Of a DNA stretch of 62,922 nucleotides, positions 44,320 through 52,814 are shown one piece after another (positions within the stretch are counted from its first letter, which is position 1; the number at the start of each line of letters is the position of its first letter). The notes under the pieces were generated by a model. That model searched no databases, had not been told where the DNA came from, and saw only the letters and a list, made by a program, of their open reading frames with translations. The translations under genes were made by a program, and so were the position numbers. The stretch is from the NCBI GenBank assembly GCA_019358945.1, contig JAHHIE010000038.1:1-62922 (forward strand), written 5' to 3'. Origin of the DNA: Stenomitos rutilans HA7619-LM2. GTDB lineage: Bacteria > Cyanobacteriota > Cyanobacteriia > Leptolyngbyales > Leptolyngbyaceae.

Positions 44320-46380
44320 ATGGTCATGAACGAGCTGGATACGCGAGAATGGCTGCTGACAAATGGGTTGGGGAGTTTTGCAAGCGGGACGGTTTGTGAT
44401 GCTCGCACCCGAACGTATCACGGTTGGTTAGTGGCTGCGATCGACCCACCCCGGCAGCGAACGCTGTTGTTCTCTCATCTAGAGGCTAGCCTGGAAGTCA
44501 GTGGTTTGATCTTTGCGCTAGGCACCAACTTCTGGACTTCTGACAAGGTTGATCCCCAGGGCTATCGGTTATTGCGCGAGTTTAGCATTGATCCTGTGCC
44601 GACTTGGGTTTGGGGTTTAGGAGAGCAGTGGCAGCTACACCGTCAGATCATGATGCCCTACGGGTTGGCGCAGGAGGAGCCTTCGCCAGGGTCAGCCTTG
44701 CCCAGTCAGCCTGTGCATCGAGTGTTGGTGGCATACCGCTATACAGGCAACCAGTTAGCCGTATTGCGCTTGCGACCCATTATGGGCGATCGAGTCTTTC
44801 ATCATCATCAACAGGAATCACCAACGCTTTCCTTTTCTCAGTTAGTGGGTGCCAACCAGGTCTTTCTGCAAGCGCTGCATGCTGGCAAGACAGGCACGCC
44901 CTGGGAACTCTCCTGGAGCCACGGACACTATCAACCAGAAGAGACCTGGTATTGGAACTATTACTATCCAGAAGAAGCAAACCGTGGCTTAGATTATCTA
45001 GAAGATTTGTTCAGTCCTGGGTATTTGACCGTTTCGTTGCAGCCGGGTGAAACGGTAACGCTAGAAGCGCGGGTTGGCCTCCCTGTATCCAGTCCCCATC
45101 CACTAAACTCAGTCACTGTTGAGCAAGCAATAAAAGTTCAGCAGCAGCGGTTAGACCGTGATTTTTTGCACTTGCCGACCATTGATCGCAATCAAACAAT
45201 ATGGGAATCCTTACTGCGGGCAAGCGATCAATTTATTGCGTATCAGTCGGCGCAGAAGGCACCCACCATCATTGCTGGCTACCACTGGTTTAGCGATCGT
45301 ACTCGCGATACTTTGCTCTGCTTACCAGGCTTTGCGCTCACCACCAAGCGGTTTTTATTGGCACGAAGAATGCTCGATCAATTGGGGCGATCGACCTCTC
45401 AGGGGCTAATCCCCAATTGGTTGCCAGATAGTCGCGGTGATGCGGTCTACCGCAACCTCGATTGCGCTCTGTGGTGGATCGAGATGCTGGGGCTATATCT
45501 ACAAACCACCCAGGATTGGGATTTTCTGGTTGATCAGTACGAAGTGGTCAAGCAAATCTATAAAGGGTTTACGGCTGGCACGCTGCATAATATTCGCGTC
45601 GATGCTTCAGATGGGCTAGTGACTTGGGATGATGCCACCACACCGTTGACCTGGATGGATACACTGGTCGCGGGTGAAGCTGTAACCCCGCGACATGGCA
45701 AACCCGTTGAAATTAATGCCCTCTGGTACTCGGCGCTTTGTTGGTCAAGTCAGTGGGCAACGCTGCTAGCAGAGCGTCCTGATGGTGAGAACACCGATCG
45801 CCTGCTCAATCAAGCTCGACGCTATGCCCAACAGGCAGAGCAGGTCAAAGATTCCTTACAAACGTTTTGGCATCCTCAGCAAAACTACCTCTACGATCGC
45901 ATTGAGCCAGACGATCGCCTGGATGGCACCATTCGCCCAAATGCAGTTTTAGCCCTATCGCTCCACCACACCGCTTTTACAGTCGAGCAATCCCGTCAAA
46001 TTCTCTCCACAGCGCGCGATCGTTTGCTGACACCCTATGGACTCCGCAGCCTTGACCCAGACGCACCAGCCTATTTAGGCACCTGTAGCGGTTCTCCCCG
46101 CCAGCGGGATTGGGCATACCACCAGGGCACCGTTTGGAGTTGGCTCCTTGGACCGTATATTCGTGCCTGGAGCCGTTTCTACCCAGGAGAACCCCTACCA
46201 ATCGATTTACAGCCACTCCTGACCCACTTTCGAGAGCAAGGCTGCTTCAATGCGATCGCCGAAATTTTTGATGGCGATGCACCCCACACCCCACGCGGCG
46301 CGATCGCCAGTGCCATCACGATCGCCGAGTTGCTCCGCCATTGGCAGGAGTTGGGATGGGAGGAGAAGGGTGAGGGATGA
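44320..46380 (+). CDS. glycogen debranching-type amylo-alpha-1,6-glucosidase
   Basis: The protein is 686 residues. An N-terminal beta-rich domain (REWLLTNGLGSFASGTVCDA, RTRTYHGWLVAA) is followed by the six-hairpin (alpha/alpha)6 glucosidase domain. GYHWFSDRTRDTLLCLPG carries a catalytic acid region, and ALWWIEMLGLYLQ, VTWDDATTPLTWMD and GTVWSWLLGPYIRAW are conserved. This is the archaeal/bacterial GDE family (GH133-like), which hydrolyses alpha-1,6 branches after trimming. The gene stands alone rather than in a glycogen operon. The stop is followed directly by short tandem repeats. Confidence 0.9.
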   Translation: MVMNELDTREWLLTNGLGSFASGTVCDARTRTYHGWLVAAIDPPRQRTLLFSHLEASLEVSGLIFALGTNFWTSDKVDPQGYRLLREFSIDPVPTWVWGLGEQWQLHRQIMMPYGLAQEEPSPGSALPSQPVHRVLVAYRYTGNQLAVLRLRPIMGDRVFHHHQQESPTLSFSQLVGANQVFLQALHAGKTGTPWELSWSHGHYQPEETWYWNYYYPEEANRGLDYLEDLFSPGYLTVSLQPGETVTLEARVGLPVSSPHPLNSVTVEQAIKVQQQRLDRDFLHLPTIDRNQTIWESLLRASDQFIAYQSAQKAPTIIAGYHWFSDRTRDTLLCLPGFALTTKRFLLARRMLDQLGRSTSQGLIPNWLPDSRGDAVYRNLDCALWWIEMLGLYLQTTQDWDFLVDQYEVVKQIYKGFTAGTLHNIRVDASDGLVTWDDATTPLTWMDTLVAGEAVTPRHGKPVEINALWYSALCWSSQWATLLAERPDGENTDRLLNQARRYAQQAEQVKDSLQTFWHPQQNYLYDRIEPDDRLDGTIRPNAVLALSLHHTAFTVEQSRQILSTARDRLLTPYGLRSLDPDAPAYLGTCSGSPRQRDWAYHQGTVWSWLLGPYIRAWSRFYPGEPLPIDLQPLLTHFREQGCFNAIAEIFDGDAPHTPRGAIASAITIAELLRHWQELGWEEKGEG

Positions 46381-46535
46381 GAAGTTTTGAGTTTTGAATT
46401 TTGAGTTGAAGAACGATCAGCGGTCAGTGGAGAAGTTTTGAGTTTTGAATTAAAGAGCGGTCAGCGGAGAAGTTTTGAGTTTTGAATTTAAAGAGCAATC
46501 AGCGGTTAGCAGTCACCAGCTATCAGCCGTCAGCC
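46381..46535 (+). repeat. three-copy short tandem repeat array
   Basis: GAAGTTTTGAGTTTTGAATT appears three times (about 46380, 46430 and 46467), each followed by AAAGAGCGGTCAGCGG-like sequence. CAGCGGTTAGCAGTCACCAGC and similar units follow. These are the TTTTGAG and GTCAGCG heptamer families found in many spacers here. Confidence 0.75.
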
Positions 46536-46653
46536 AACCGTAAAACGGAAGTAAGCTAAAGCTTTCAAGGCTCATCTGTCCAGCTTGCTTCTAACAACCA
46601 ACAACTTTTCTTGAATGCCCAATGGGCTATACAACTAACAACTTCTTCTACTC

Positions 46654-47439
46654 TCACGGCAAAAAGAGTTGCAACAGCGTTCCCAAAGCACTCAGCAGGT
46701 TAATGCCAAAGCCGTTCCCCGTTTTTGGCTCTTTGGGCGGCGTTTCTAACGTTTTAATCGACTTTTGAATGTCTAACGCGGTCTTTGTGTCGCCCTGCGC
46801 TGTGAAGAGTTTATCTGCTTGCTTTAAATCCGCGATCGCCCCGACGCGATCGCTTACTTGGAGCCGTGCTAACCCTCGCCCTAGATAAGCTGGCGCAAAA
46901 TCGGCTTTACGTGCAAGGGTCTGGGTAAAGTTCTCAACGGCGGAGGCGTAGTTTTTCTGCTCAGCATCTGCCATAGCCCATTGGTAAAACTCCTCTGGAC
47001 TGCCCACCGCGTTAGATAGACCGATCGCCCCTCGAAACTGGGTACGCTCTAAATTTGCGCCTTGTAAGGTGGCATTCGTCAGGTAAGCGTAACGCAGGTC
47101 GGCAGCAGCCAGATTTGCGCTATCCAGGTTGGCTCCGGTCAGATTAGCACCCGACAAACTCGCTCCTGCCAACGTTGCACCCCGCAAATCGGCTCCTTCT
47201 AAATTGGCTCGACTGAGATTTGCTTGACTAAGATTCGCCTGACGTAAATCTGCGCCCCGTAGATCGGCATACACTAAACCCGCATTGCTGAGATCACAGC
47301 CAGAACACTGCCTGGTTGCCAGCAACGCCTGCGTTTGCGCTGGGTTGTCTGCCCGCACGGGCAACGTCAAGCTCAAAGCCAATAGCACCGTGCATTCTAC
47401 AAATACAGCTGCGTGAATCGGCGAACGTTGGACTCTCAT
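46654..47439 (-). CDS. secreted pentapeptide-repeat protein with TPR tail
   Basis: The protein is 261 residues with a signal peptide ([21 protein letters not shown]). Residues about 42-142 are a run of A(D/N)Lxx pentapeptides ([20 protein letters not shown] and onward) forming a right-handed beta helix, opened by [11 protein letters not shown] with a possible disulfide. Residues 148-230 form two to three TPR-like helix pairs ([20 protein letters not shown], then [13 protein letters not shown]). Likely a periplasmic or thylakoid-lumen interaction protein. The C-terminal [19 protein letters not shown] is hydrophobic. Confidence 0.88.
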   Translation of the reverse strand: MRVQRSPIHAAVFVECTVLLALSLTLPVRADNPAQTQALLATRQCSGCDLSNAGLVYADLRGADLRQANLSQANLSRANLEGADLRGATLAGASLSGANLTGANLDSANLAAADLRYAYLTNATLQGANLERTQFRGAIGLSNAVGSPEEFYQWAMADAEQKNYASAVENFTQTLARKADFAPAYLGRGLARLQVSDRVGAIADLKQADKLFTAQGDTKTALDIQKSIKTLETPPKEPKTGNGFGINLLSALGTLLQLFLP

Positions 47440-47810
47440 AGCGATCGATCAAAAAGAACGAGAAGCCTCATCATTTAACTCTAAGTTCTCGCTCTAGGCA
47501 CAACTAATTCAAAACTTCAAGTGTATTCCGTACTATCCAAAAGCGGCATTCGCACAGAAAACAGCTTAAACACGATACTGATTTTTCACCGTCTTAGTCG
47601 TAAACTAGCTCAACGCAAGCATCCTGCTCGTCTTGGCAGTGCTACTGAGTAGCTAGGCATCACTAAACTAGAAATGGTTTAGGGGGTGGAGGGATAAAAC
47701 CCCCTGCCTGGGGGCAACCCCCTCAAAGAACCTTTTACAAATCATTGTGCTTACCTATTTAACAAAAGTAACGCCAAGCTTTGAGCCATATCGCAATTTA
47801 AGGAGTATTC
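47440..47810. other. spacer with G/C-rich foldback repeat
   Basis: AGGGGGT (47681-47687) pairs with ACCCCCT (47699-47705), and CCCCCTGCCTGGGGG with GGGGGCAACCCCC overlap it, giving alternative hairpins at 47681-47722. This kind of GGGGG/CCCCC foldback is a dispersed cyanobacterial repeat. The remaining DNA is the promoter region of the glutamine-synthetase-like gene, which has AAGGAG seven bases before its ATG. No riboswitch consensus is recognised. Confidence 0.5.
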
Positions 47811-49199
47811 ATGGGTAAATCCACAGTACGCGGCATGTTAGACGTTGAAACGTTGAAACAGATGGTTGCAGATGAACAAATTGAGACCGTCATCACCGTC
47901 ATGCCAGACATTTATGGACGCTTGATGGGCAAACGCATTACAGGTGATTATTTCGTCCATGATGTGCTGGAGGAGAACGTCCACGCCTGCGACTATCTGC
48001 TTGCCTGCGATATGGAGATGGATCCTGTACCGGGCTACCAATTTACAAGCTGGACAAGCGGCTACGGTGATTTTCGTTTGGTGCCTGATTTAAGCACGCT
48101 ACGCATTGCGTCCTGGCTGGAGAAAACCGCGATCGTGCTCTGTGACGTGCTGAACGAAGAGGAAGACATCCCTGTTAACATCGCGCCTCGCAATCTGCTC
48201 CGCAAGCAGCTAGAAGCCGCCAAAGCGCTGGGATATACCCTCATGGGTGCATCGGAACTAGAGCTATATCTCTTTGCCGATTCCTACGAAGCAGCCCGTA
48301 AAAAGCACTATCACGACTTGCAGCCGATCGGCGCTTACATTGAGGACTACCACATTTTTCAGGGCACCAAAGAAGAGTTTGTGATTGGTGCCATTCGTAA
48401 GCATCTTGATCGCTCTGGTATTCCCGTTGAAACCTCCAAAGGTGAGTGGGGCCCAGGGCAGCAAGAAATCGGCCTGCGCTATACCGACTTTCTGGAAATG
48501 TGCGATCGGCACGTTCTTTACAAACATGCCGCTAGAGAAATCGCGTGGCAAAACGACGCGGCTGTCACCTTTATGGCGAAATGGGATGAACGCTACGCAG
48601 GCTCCAGCATGCATATTCACGCCAGCCTCTGGAATGAAGCAGGCAAACCGCTCTTTCCTGGTGATGAAGCCTTTGGCCCCGTCCACAGTTCACCCTTGTT
48701 TCGCTGGTTTCTCGGCGGCTGGATGACCCATATCCGAGAAATCTTCGCCTTCTATGCCCCCTACCCTGCGTCCTACAAACGCTACGTCGCGGGATCATTC
48801 GCCCCTACCGGGATCGCCTGGTCCTATGACAATCGCACTGCAGGCTTTCGGGTGCTGGGGCATGGAGCCTCCTTACGGTTAGAGTGCCGCGCACCTGGGG
48901 CCGATGCTAATCCGTACCTGGCGTTTGCAGTGACCCTGGCGGCTGGCCTGGACGGCATTAAAAACAAAATCGAGCCACCCCCCATGTTTGAGGGAGACGT
49001 GTATGCCGCACGAGATCTGCCACAAGTGCCCTTCAGCTTAAATGAATCCATCCACGAACTTGAGAAGAGTACCTGGGCGCGAAGCGTCCTCGGCGATGAT
49101 GTCGTTACACACTACTTGCATTTCTTTCGCACCGAGCAGCGCAAGTTTGACGAAGTAGTCACCAGTTGGGAACGAGCGCGGTATTTTGAACGCGCGTAA
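47811..49199 (+). CDS. glutamine-synthetase-family ligase, gamma-glutamylpolyamine-synthetase-like
   Basis: The protein is 462 residues. The catalytic C-terminal domain has SELELYLF, GPGQQEIGLRYTD, AAVTFMAKWDERYAGSSMHI with HASLW, and NRTAGFRVLG followed by RLECRAPGADANPYLA; these carry the metal and nucleotide ligands of GlnA. The N-terminal region (ETVITVMPDIYGRLMGKRIT) resembles the GlnA3/GlnA4/PuuA subgroup and not housekeeping GlnA, which has MCDGS..GW. It probably ligates glutamate to a polyamine or other amine; the acceptor is unknown. The tyrosine adenylylation loop is absent. Confidence 0.87.
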   Translation: MGKSTVRGMLDVETLKQMVADEQIETVITVMPDIYGRLMGKRITGDYFVHDVLEENVHACDYLLACDMEMDPVPGYQFTSWTSGYGDFRLVPDLSTLRIASWLEKTAIVLCDVLNEEEDIPVNIAPRNLLRKQLEAAKALGYTLMGASELELYLFADSYEAARKKHYHDLQPIGAYIEDYHIFQGTKEEFVIGAIRKHLDRSGIPVETSKGEWGPGQQEIGLRYTDFLEMCDRHVLYKHAAREIAWQNDAAVTFMAKWDERYAGSSMHIHASLWNEAGKPLFPGDEAFGPVHSSPLFRWFLGGWMTHIREIFAFYAPYPASYKRYVAGSFAPTGIAWSYDNRTAGFRVLGHGASLRLECRAPGADANPYLAFAVTLAAGLDGIKNKIEPPPMFEGDVYAARDLPQVPFSLNESIHELEKSTWARSVLGDDVVTHYLHFFRTEQRKFDEVVTSWERARYFERA

Positions 49200-49413
49200 G
49201 CTAAAAGGCAGCAGGCTGACGGCAGAACGCAAAACCGCGCCCATCAGTGTTTTGATGATGGCGATGTGTCCTACAGCGGTTATTGATTGGTTAAGCTACA
49301 GTTCTTTGAGGAGGGGTGTGGGGTTTAGAGTGTCGGGTGTGGTGAATGCAAGGAAAAATGGCTGTAATTCATCCAGGTACCGCTATAGACTCACCCTCTG
49401 CATAACCATGTGT

Positions 49414-49437
49414 AGGGACGTTACATGTAATGTCCCT
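49414..49437. repeat. 24-bp near-perfect palindrome
   Basis: AGGGAC-GTTACATGTAAT-GTCCCT is an inverted repeat with one mismatched pair, in the spacer between the glutamine-synthetase-like gene and the convergent phosphoesterase gene. Related GTAGGGAC..ACATGTAATGTCCC palindromes are dispersed repeats in cyanobacteria. No T run follows. Confidence 0.6.
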
Positions 49438-49473
49438 ATGCACAATCTTCGGATAGGCTACGAGCGTTTGGAC

Positions 49474-50232
49474 TTAAAGAAACAAGGCTTGGCGATGCGC
49501 TAACACTTTTGCGGGTTCGATTTCAGTTACGGCTTCATCTAGCGGCAGCATCCGCACGCAACGTTTGAAGACGTTCGCCTGGTAAACGCGACGATTGGTC
49601 ATATCAACGCCTGTTAGCCAACCACTTCTGGGATGATACGCACCTGTGTCGATATCCAGCCAGCCATGACCTCGTGCTAACTCCCCTGGGGCAACGTTTG
49701 GCAGCGTAAAGGTGATCGTATGCCCCGTCACAATGAGCTTGTCCGCAAAGTATGGTTTGGGGCTGCTGTGAAATTCATCCCGAATCCAGCAAAACTCTTG
49801 CGTTGTTTGAGCCTGAATGGGCAAGTTGGGATGAACACCCGCATGAACCAGCCACAAATCGCCTAGATCAAGATAAACGGGAAGTGTTCTCAGCCACTCA
49901 ATGTGGTCAGCTCGAATGCCCGCATCACCATAGCTGGCAACCGTCGCGCGGCCACCACTGTAGAGCCAAGCCTGCAAGGCAGGATGAAACACGCGTCCAT
50001 TGGGAAACGCATCGAGCAAAAGCTGTTCGTGGTTCCCCAGCAGGCAGTTGTAGCCATTCTCCTGGACAAAGCTGATCACATCGGCGCTATCTGGGCCACG
50101 ATCGATTAAATCACCCAAAAAATAAAGCTGATCACCAGTACCCGGTGCGATCGCCTCCAGTAGCGTCATCAAACCTTCGTAGTGACCGTGTACATCGCCA
50201 ATGATGATACGACGATGATTAGCTTCACTCAT
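49474..50232 (-). CDS. metallophosphoesterase (PPP-family phosphatase/ApaH-like)
   Basis: The protein is 252 residues. The three metal motifs are GDVHGHY, GDLIDRGPDSADV and GNHEQLLLD, with later ligands in WLVHAGVHPN and VTGHTITF. It belongs to the serine/threonine phosphatase-like group that includes diadenosine tetraphosphatase. Substrate, protein or nucleotide, is not fixed by the sequence. It converges with the glutamine-synthetase-like gene. Confidence 0.92.
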   Translation of the reverse strand: MSEANHRRIIIGDVHGHYEGLMTLLEAIAPGTGDQLYFLGDLIDRGPDSADVISFVQENGYNCLLGNHEQLLLDAFPNGRVFHPALQAWLYSGGRATVASYGDAGIRADHIEWLRTLPVYLDLGDLWLVHAGVHPNLPIQAQTTQEFCWIRDEFHSSPKPYFADKLIVTGHTITFTLPNVAPGELARGHGWLDIDTGAYHPRSGWLTGVDMTNRRVYQANVFKRCVRMLPLDEAVTEIEPAKVLAHRQALFL

Positions 50233-50511
50233 GCAATCGCCTTCTGTGTAATCTTTGAGCCATCTTTTAGCAGCTTAACCGTACTCTATAACACAATGAT
50301 AATCAGGCAAATCATTGCTGCAAAGCCTCGGCTGAGCCTTTTCTTTTTAAGGTGATTTGAATCACTAAACTCATTATGCCCTGATTTTTTTTCCCGTTCC
50401 AGGTCAGGTATTAAAGATTACATTTAGCAGTGAGAAATTTACTAAAGGTTCACTGTCCTGCTTGATGCCAAAACAGCCAAACATAGGTCTGGTCTGGCAT
50501 CAAGCCAAAAC

Positions 50512-51234
50512 TTACTGCCCTAAGGCTCTAAGAAAGCGCTGCATCTCTTCAATCACAGTCCGCTTTGGTGAAGCTTGTGCGCCGCCAGCTTGAAGCAATT
50601 GTTCCAGCCGTTCAGTGCTCGGTTTTTCCAATTCTTCTGCCACCAACGCATAGGTATTGTCAGTCTCAAGCCACACTTGCCAGGGTGCGGGATAACAGCG
50701 CAATAATGCGGTTCGATCGAAGGGACGTAGGTAATAACACGGCTCAAAGGTATTGAGAAACCGTTCACGAATTTTACGCGCGGCATAGCCAATACCAACG
50801 GCACCAATATCCTCTAGGCGTGGAGTAAATAAGACGACAGGGCGATCGCCAGCAGCGGTACAAACTTGCTCTACTGGTGAAACTTCCACCGAAGAAGGTG
50901 CGATCAAGAGAAACAATTCATCAGCGGGACTTACTAGTTCTTCCACAGAAGTTGTTTGCCGTGATCCAGCCACATCCAAACTGCAAATGTTGAAAGACGT
51001 TTCGCCCCAATCACGTCTTGCCAGTGCAGCAGCCCCAGCATCCGTGAAAAACACTTTTAGCCCAGCCCCCATGCTGCTAAAGATCGAAAGATACTGAAAC
51101 GCAATAGGGGTAGGCTTTAGCTCTGGTAGCAATAAATCAATTTGTAGACGAGTATAGCCAGCCGCGATCGCAGCTTGGGTAGCGCTTTGTGCTTGCACGA
51201 TCGCGGCTTCTAACGTTTGAGGAAATTCAACCAT
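50512..51234 (-). CDS. DUF1995-family protein
   Basis: The protein is 240 residues. FPQTLEAAIVQAQSATQAAI and DLLLPELKPTPIAFQYL open it, FFTDAGAAALARRDWGE is the middle signature, and EELVSPADELFLLIAPSSVE follows. The family is shared by cyanobacteria and chloroplasts and is uncharacterised. ATG 51234 matches the usual N-terminus (MVEFPQTL); seven upstream in-frame codons are not used. RERFLNTFEPCYYLRPF is also conserved in the family. Confidence 0.86.
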   Translation of the reverse strand: MVEFPQTLEAAIVQAQSATQAAIAAGYTRLQIDLLLPELKPTPIAFQYLSIFSSMGAGLKVFFTDAGAAALARRDWGETSFNICSLDVAGSRQTTSVEELVSPADELFLLIAPSSVEVSPVEQVCTAAGDRPVVLFTPRLEDIGAVGIGYAARKIRERFLNTFEPCYYLRPFDRTALLRCYPAPWQVWLETDNTYALVAEELEKPSTERLEQLLQAGGAQASPKRTVIEEMQRFLRALGQ

Positions 51235-51432
51235 GAGTGCGAGTGGGGCCAACAAGTTAGAGAACTGAGGACAGGGAAACCAGTAGCCAGGATGCGGTTT
51301 TTTATTACCTACAAGACATCTTTGCTGAAAATGCGGTCGGTAGAAATCAGTTAGTAGGAACCATCAGTATAAAAGCCACTCGTGACTCCTGGTTGATTCG
51401 TACAGAAAGTTTCTATCGAGAGAAGTGCACAC

Positions 51433-51469
51433 TTAAAAACGGGGGCAAGCGTTTGAGTGCTTGACCCCG
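51433..51469 (-). terminator. intrinsic terminator of the 51506-52105 gene
   Basis: On the minus strand CGGGGTCAAGC and GCTTGCCCCCG form an 11-bp stem with one mismatch and an eight-base loop, followed by GTTTTTAA. It lies 37 bases past the stop. Confidence 0.75.
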
Positions 51470-51505
51470 TTCAGCAAGTATAATGACGGCGGTTTTAACT
51501 ACAGA

Positions 51506-52105
51506 TTAATCCTTGTTGATGATTGCATTCGGTTCTAAAAACCACACAGCGTAACCTTGAACAGCCTTAGTAATGACAGCACCCACATCTTTGCGCTGTA
51601 ACCTGGCAGCAAGCGTAAGTGCCTGCTGTTGAGTTGTCACTACTTTCAGCAAGCCGTAATACCTGCCCTCAAACAGCACGGCGGCTAAACGCTGATCTGA
51701 ATCTGGCAGGCTGATGTGACACGCTTTGTAATCGCTGCGAGATTCAAGAATTTTGCAGGCAGGTACATCGGTGACTTGAGCAAGTGCTTGAGACGGCGAT
51801 CGCGGACACGCATCAACATAGGCTTCAGGCTCTAGCCGCCAAATGGCATAGCCTTTAGCCAGTCTGGTAATGACGGCTGCTTTACCTGCGGATGTCAATC
51901 GTGTAGCAACTTCGAGCGATCGTGAACGGTCTTGTACCACTTTGACAAGGCTGTAATACTCATCGTCCACCACAACGGCTGCCACTCGATAATCTTCTTC
52001 TGGCAGGCAAATGTGGCAGGAACGATATTGATCACGAGATTCTAGTATTTTAGGAATCAGATTCAAAGGATCTACGGACAGTGGAGAGTGCGTCGGGACT
52101 AGCAT
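51506..52105 (-). CDS. tandem-domain cyanobacterial protein, 199 aa
   Basis: Two copies of an approximately 80-residue domain are present. The first (about 18-95) has KILESRDQYRSCHICLPEED, YSLVKVVQDRSRSLEVATRL and AAVITRLAKGYAIWRLEPEA. The second (about 115-193) has KILESRSDYKACHISLPDSD, YGLLKVVTTQQQALTLAARL and GAVITKAVQGYAVWFLEPNA. The invariant Cys-His and the Lys/Gly/Tyr-(A/V)-W-x-LEP ending suggest a ligand or nucleotide site, but no family is recognised. No signal peptide. It has its own terminator and a structured leader. Confidence 0.8.
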   Translation of the reverse strand: MLVPTHSPLSVDPLNLIPKILESRDQYRSCHICLPEEDYRVAAVVVDDEYYSLVKVVQDRSRSLEVATRLTSAGKAAVITRLAKGYAIWRLEPEAYVDACPRSPSQALAQVTDVPACKILESRSDYKACHISLPDSDQRLAAVLFEGRYYGLLKVVTTQQQALTLAARLQRKDVGAVITKAVQGYAVWFLEPNAIINKD

Positions 52106-52140
52106 GAACTGACCTCAAATAGATGCTCCAAAAGGGTCAC

Positions 52141-52206
52141 TTTTTGAGATGCTCTTTCTAAGAACCTCAAAAAAACTTCACCAGGATGGCTTTATTCTGC
52201 CTGGTG
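52141..52206 (-). promoter_or_regulatory. possible attenuator in the leader of the 199-aa gene
   Basis: On the minus strand CACCAGG..CCTGGTG (52206-52179) is followed by a seven-T run (52175-52169), an intrinsic-terminator shape, 60-100 bases before the ATG at 52105. The same T run can pair in CTCAAAAA/TTTTTGAG (52173-52141), a competing hairpin. This may be attenuation, or simply a terminator for read-through from the minus-strand gene at 52815. Confidence 0.45.
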
Positions 52207-52308
52207 TAGCACTACAACTGAAACCGTGATAACGCGCATTTTCAGCCTTTTGGCGTAGAACGATTCCGGGTTGAACCGAGTTAGCCTCCTGCTTAAAACT
52301 TAAATTCC

Positions 52309-52677
52309 ATGTCTCATCCTTGCCATATCGTCGTAGTAGGTAATCCTGCTATTATTTATGCCAGTCGAAACGGTACGCCGGATCGTATGCTGCCGATTCT
52401 CAAGCGATTTCTCGATAAGTTTTGGCAAGAGCGCGATTTAGCAGGAGAAACTAGCAACACGCCTGAGTGCCTGGTCGCCCAAATTGTCGTCCGCTTTGGT
52501 TTTGAAATTTGTGAAGATGACTTCTCCAATTTGCGTGTCGGCGTGCGGTACGACCCCAACGTCGAATACCTTTATGCGATATCGTTGGAACGCGATATCA
52601 ATGTGTGGGTGCCAGAAGATTCCTACCGACAAGAGCCAGAGCTTGGGCTGACGGGCTGTCGGCGATGGGAGGGATGA
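52309..52677 (+). CDS. conserved cyanobacterial hypothetical protein, 122 aa
   Basis: CHIVVVGNPAIIYASRNGTP opens the protein, followed by ILKRFLDKFWQERDLAGETS, TPECLVAQIVVRFGFEICED and DFSNLRVGVRYDPNVEYLYA. The strand-helix-strand layout is globular and there is no signal or membrane helix. The sequence pattern is familiar from many cyanobacteria, but no role is known to me. It is divergent from the 199-aa tandem-domain gene with 200 bases between starts. The stop is followed by short tandem repeats (about 52690-52800). Confidence 0.78.
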   Translation: MSHPCHIVVVGNPAIIYASRNGTPDRMLPILKRFLDKFWQERDLAGETSNTPECLVAQIVVRFGFEICEDDFSNLRVGVRYDPNVEYLYAISLERDINVWVPEDSYRQEPELGLTGCRRWEG

Positions 52678-52814
52678 GGGCTGGGGGATGGAAAAGTTTT
52701 GAGTGTTGAGTTCTGAGTTAAAGAGCGGTCAGCAGTCAGCCGTTAACCCGCTCCCCACTCCCCATTTCCAACTTCTGCCTTTTGCCTTTTGCCCTCCTGC
52801 TTTCTGCCCTTCTC

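Noticed and set aside
46381-46535. CRISPR array
   Set aside because: The repeats are short, contiguous and imperfect, with no unique spacers and no cas genes in the window; they belong to the tandem heptamer repeat families.
47681-47722. Glutamine riboswitch before the glutamine-synthetase-like gene
   Set aside because: The hairpins are G/C-run foldbacks and none of the conserved glutamine-aptamer blocks are present.
48264-48686. 140-codon minus-strand frame
   Set aside because: It is antisense to the glutamine-synthetase-like gene, with no independent support.
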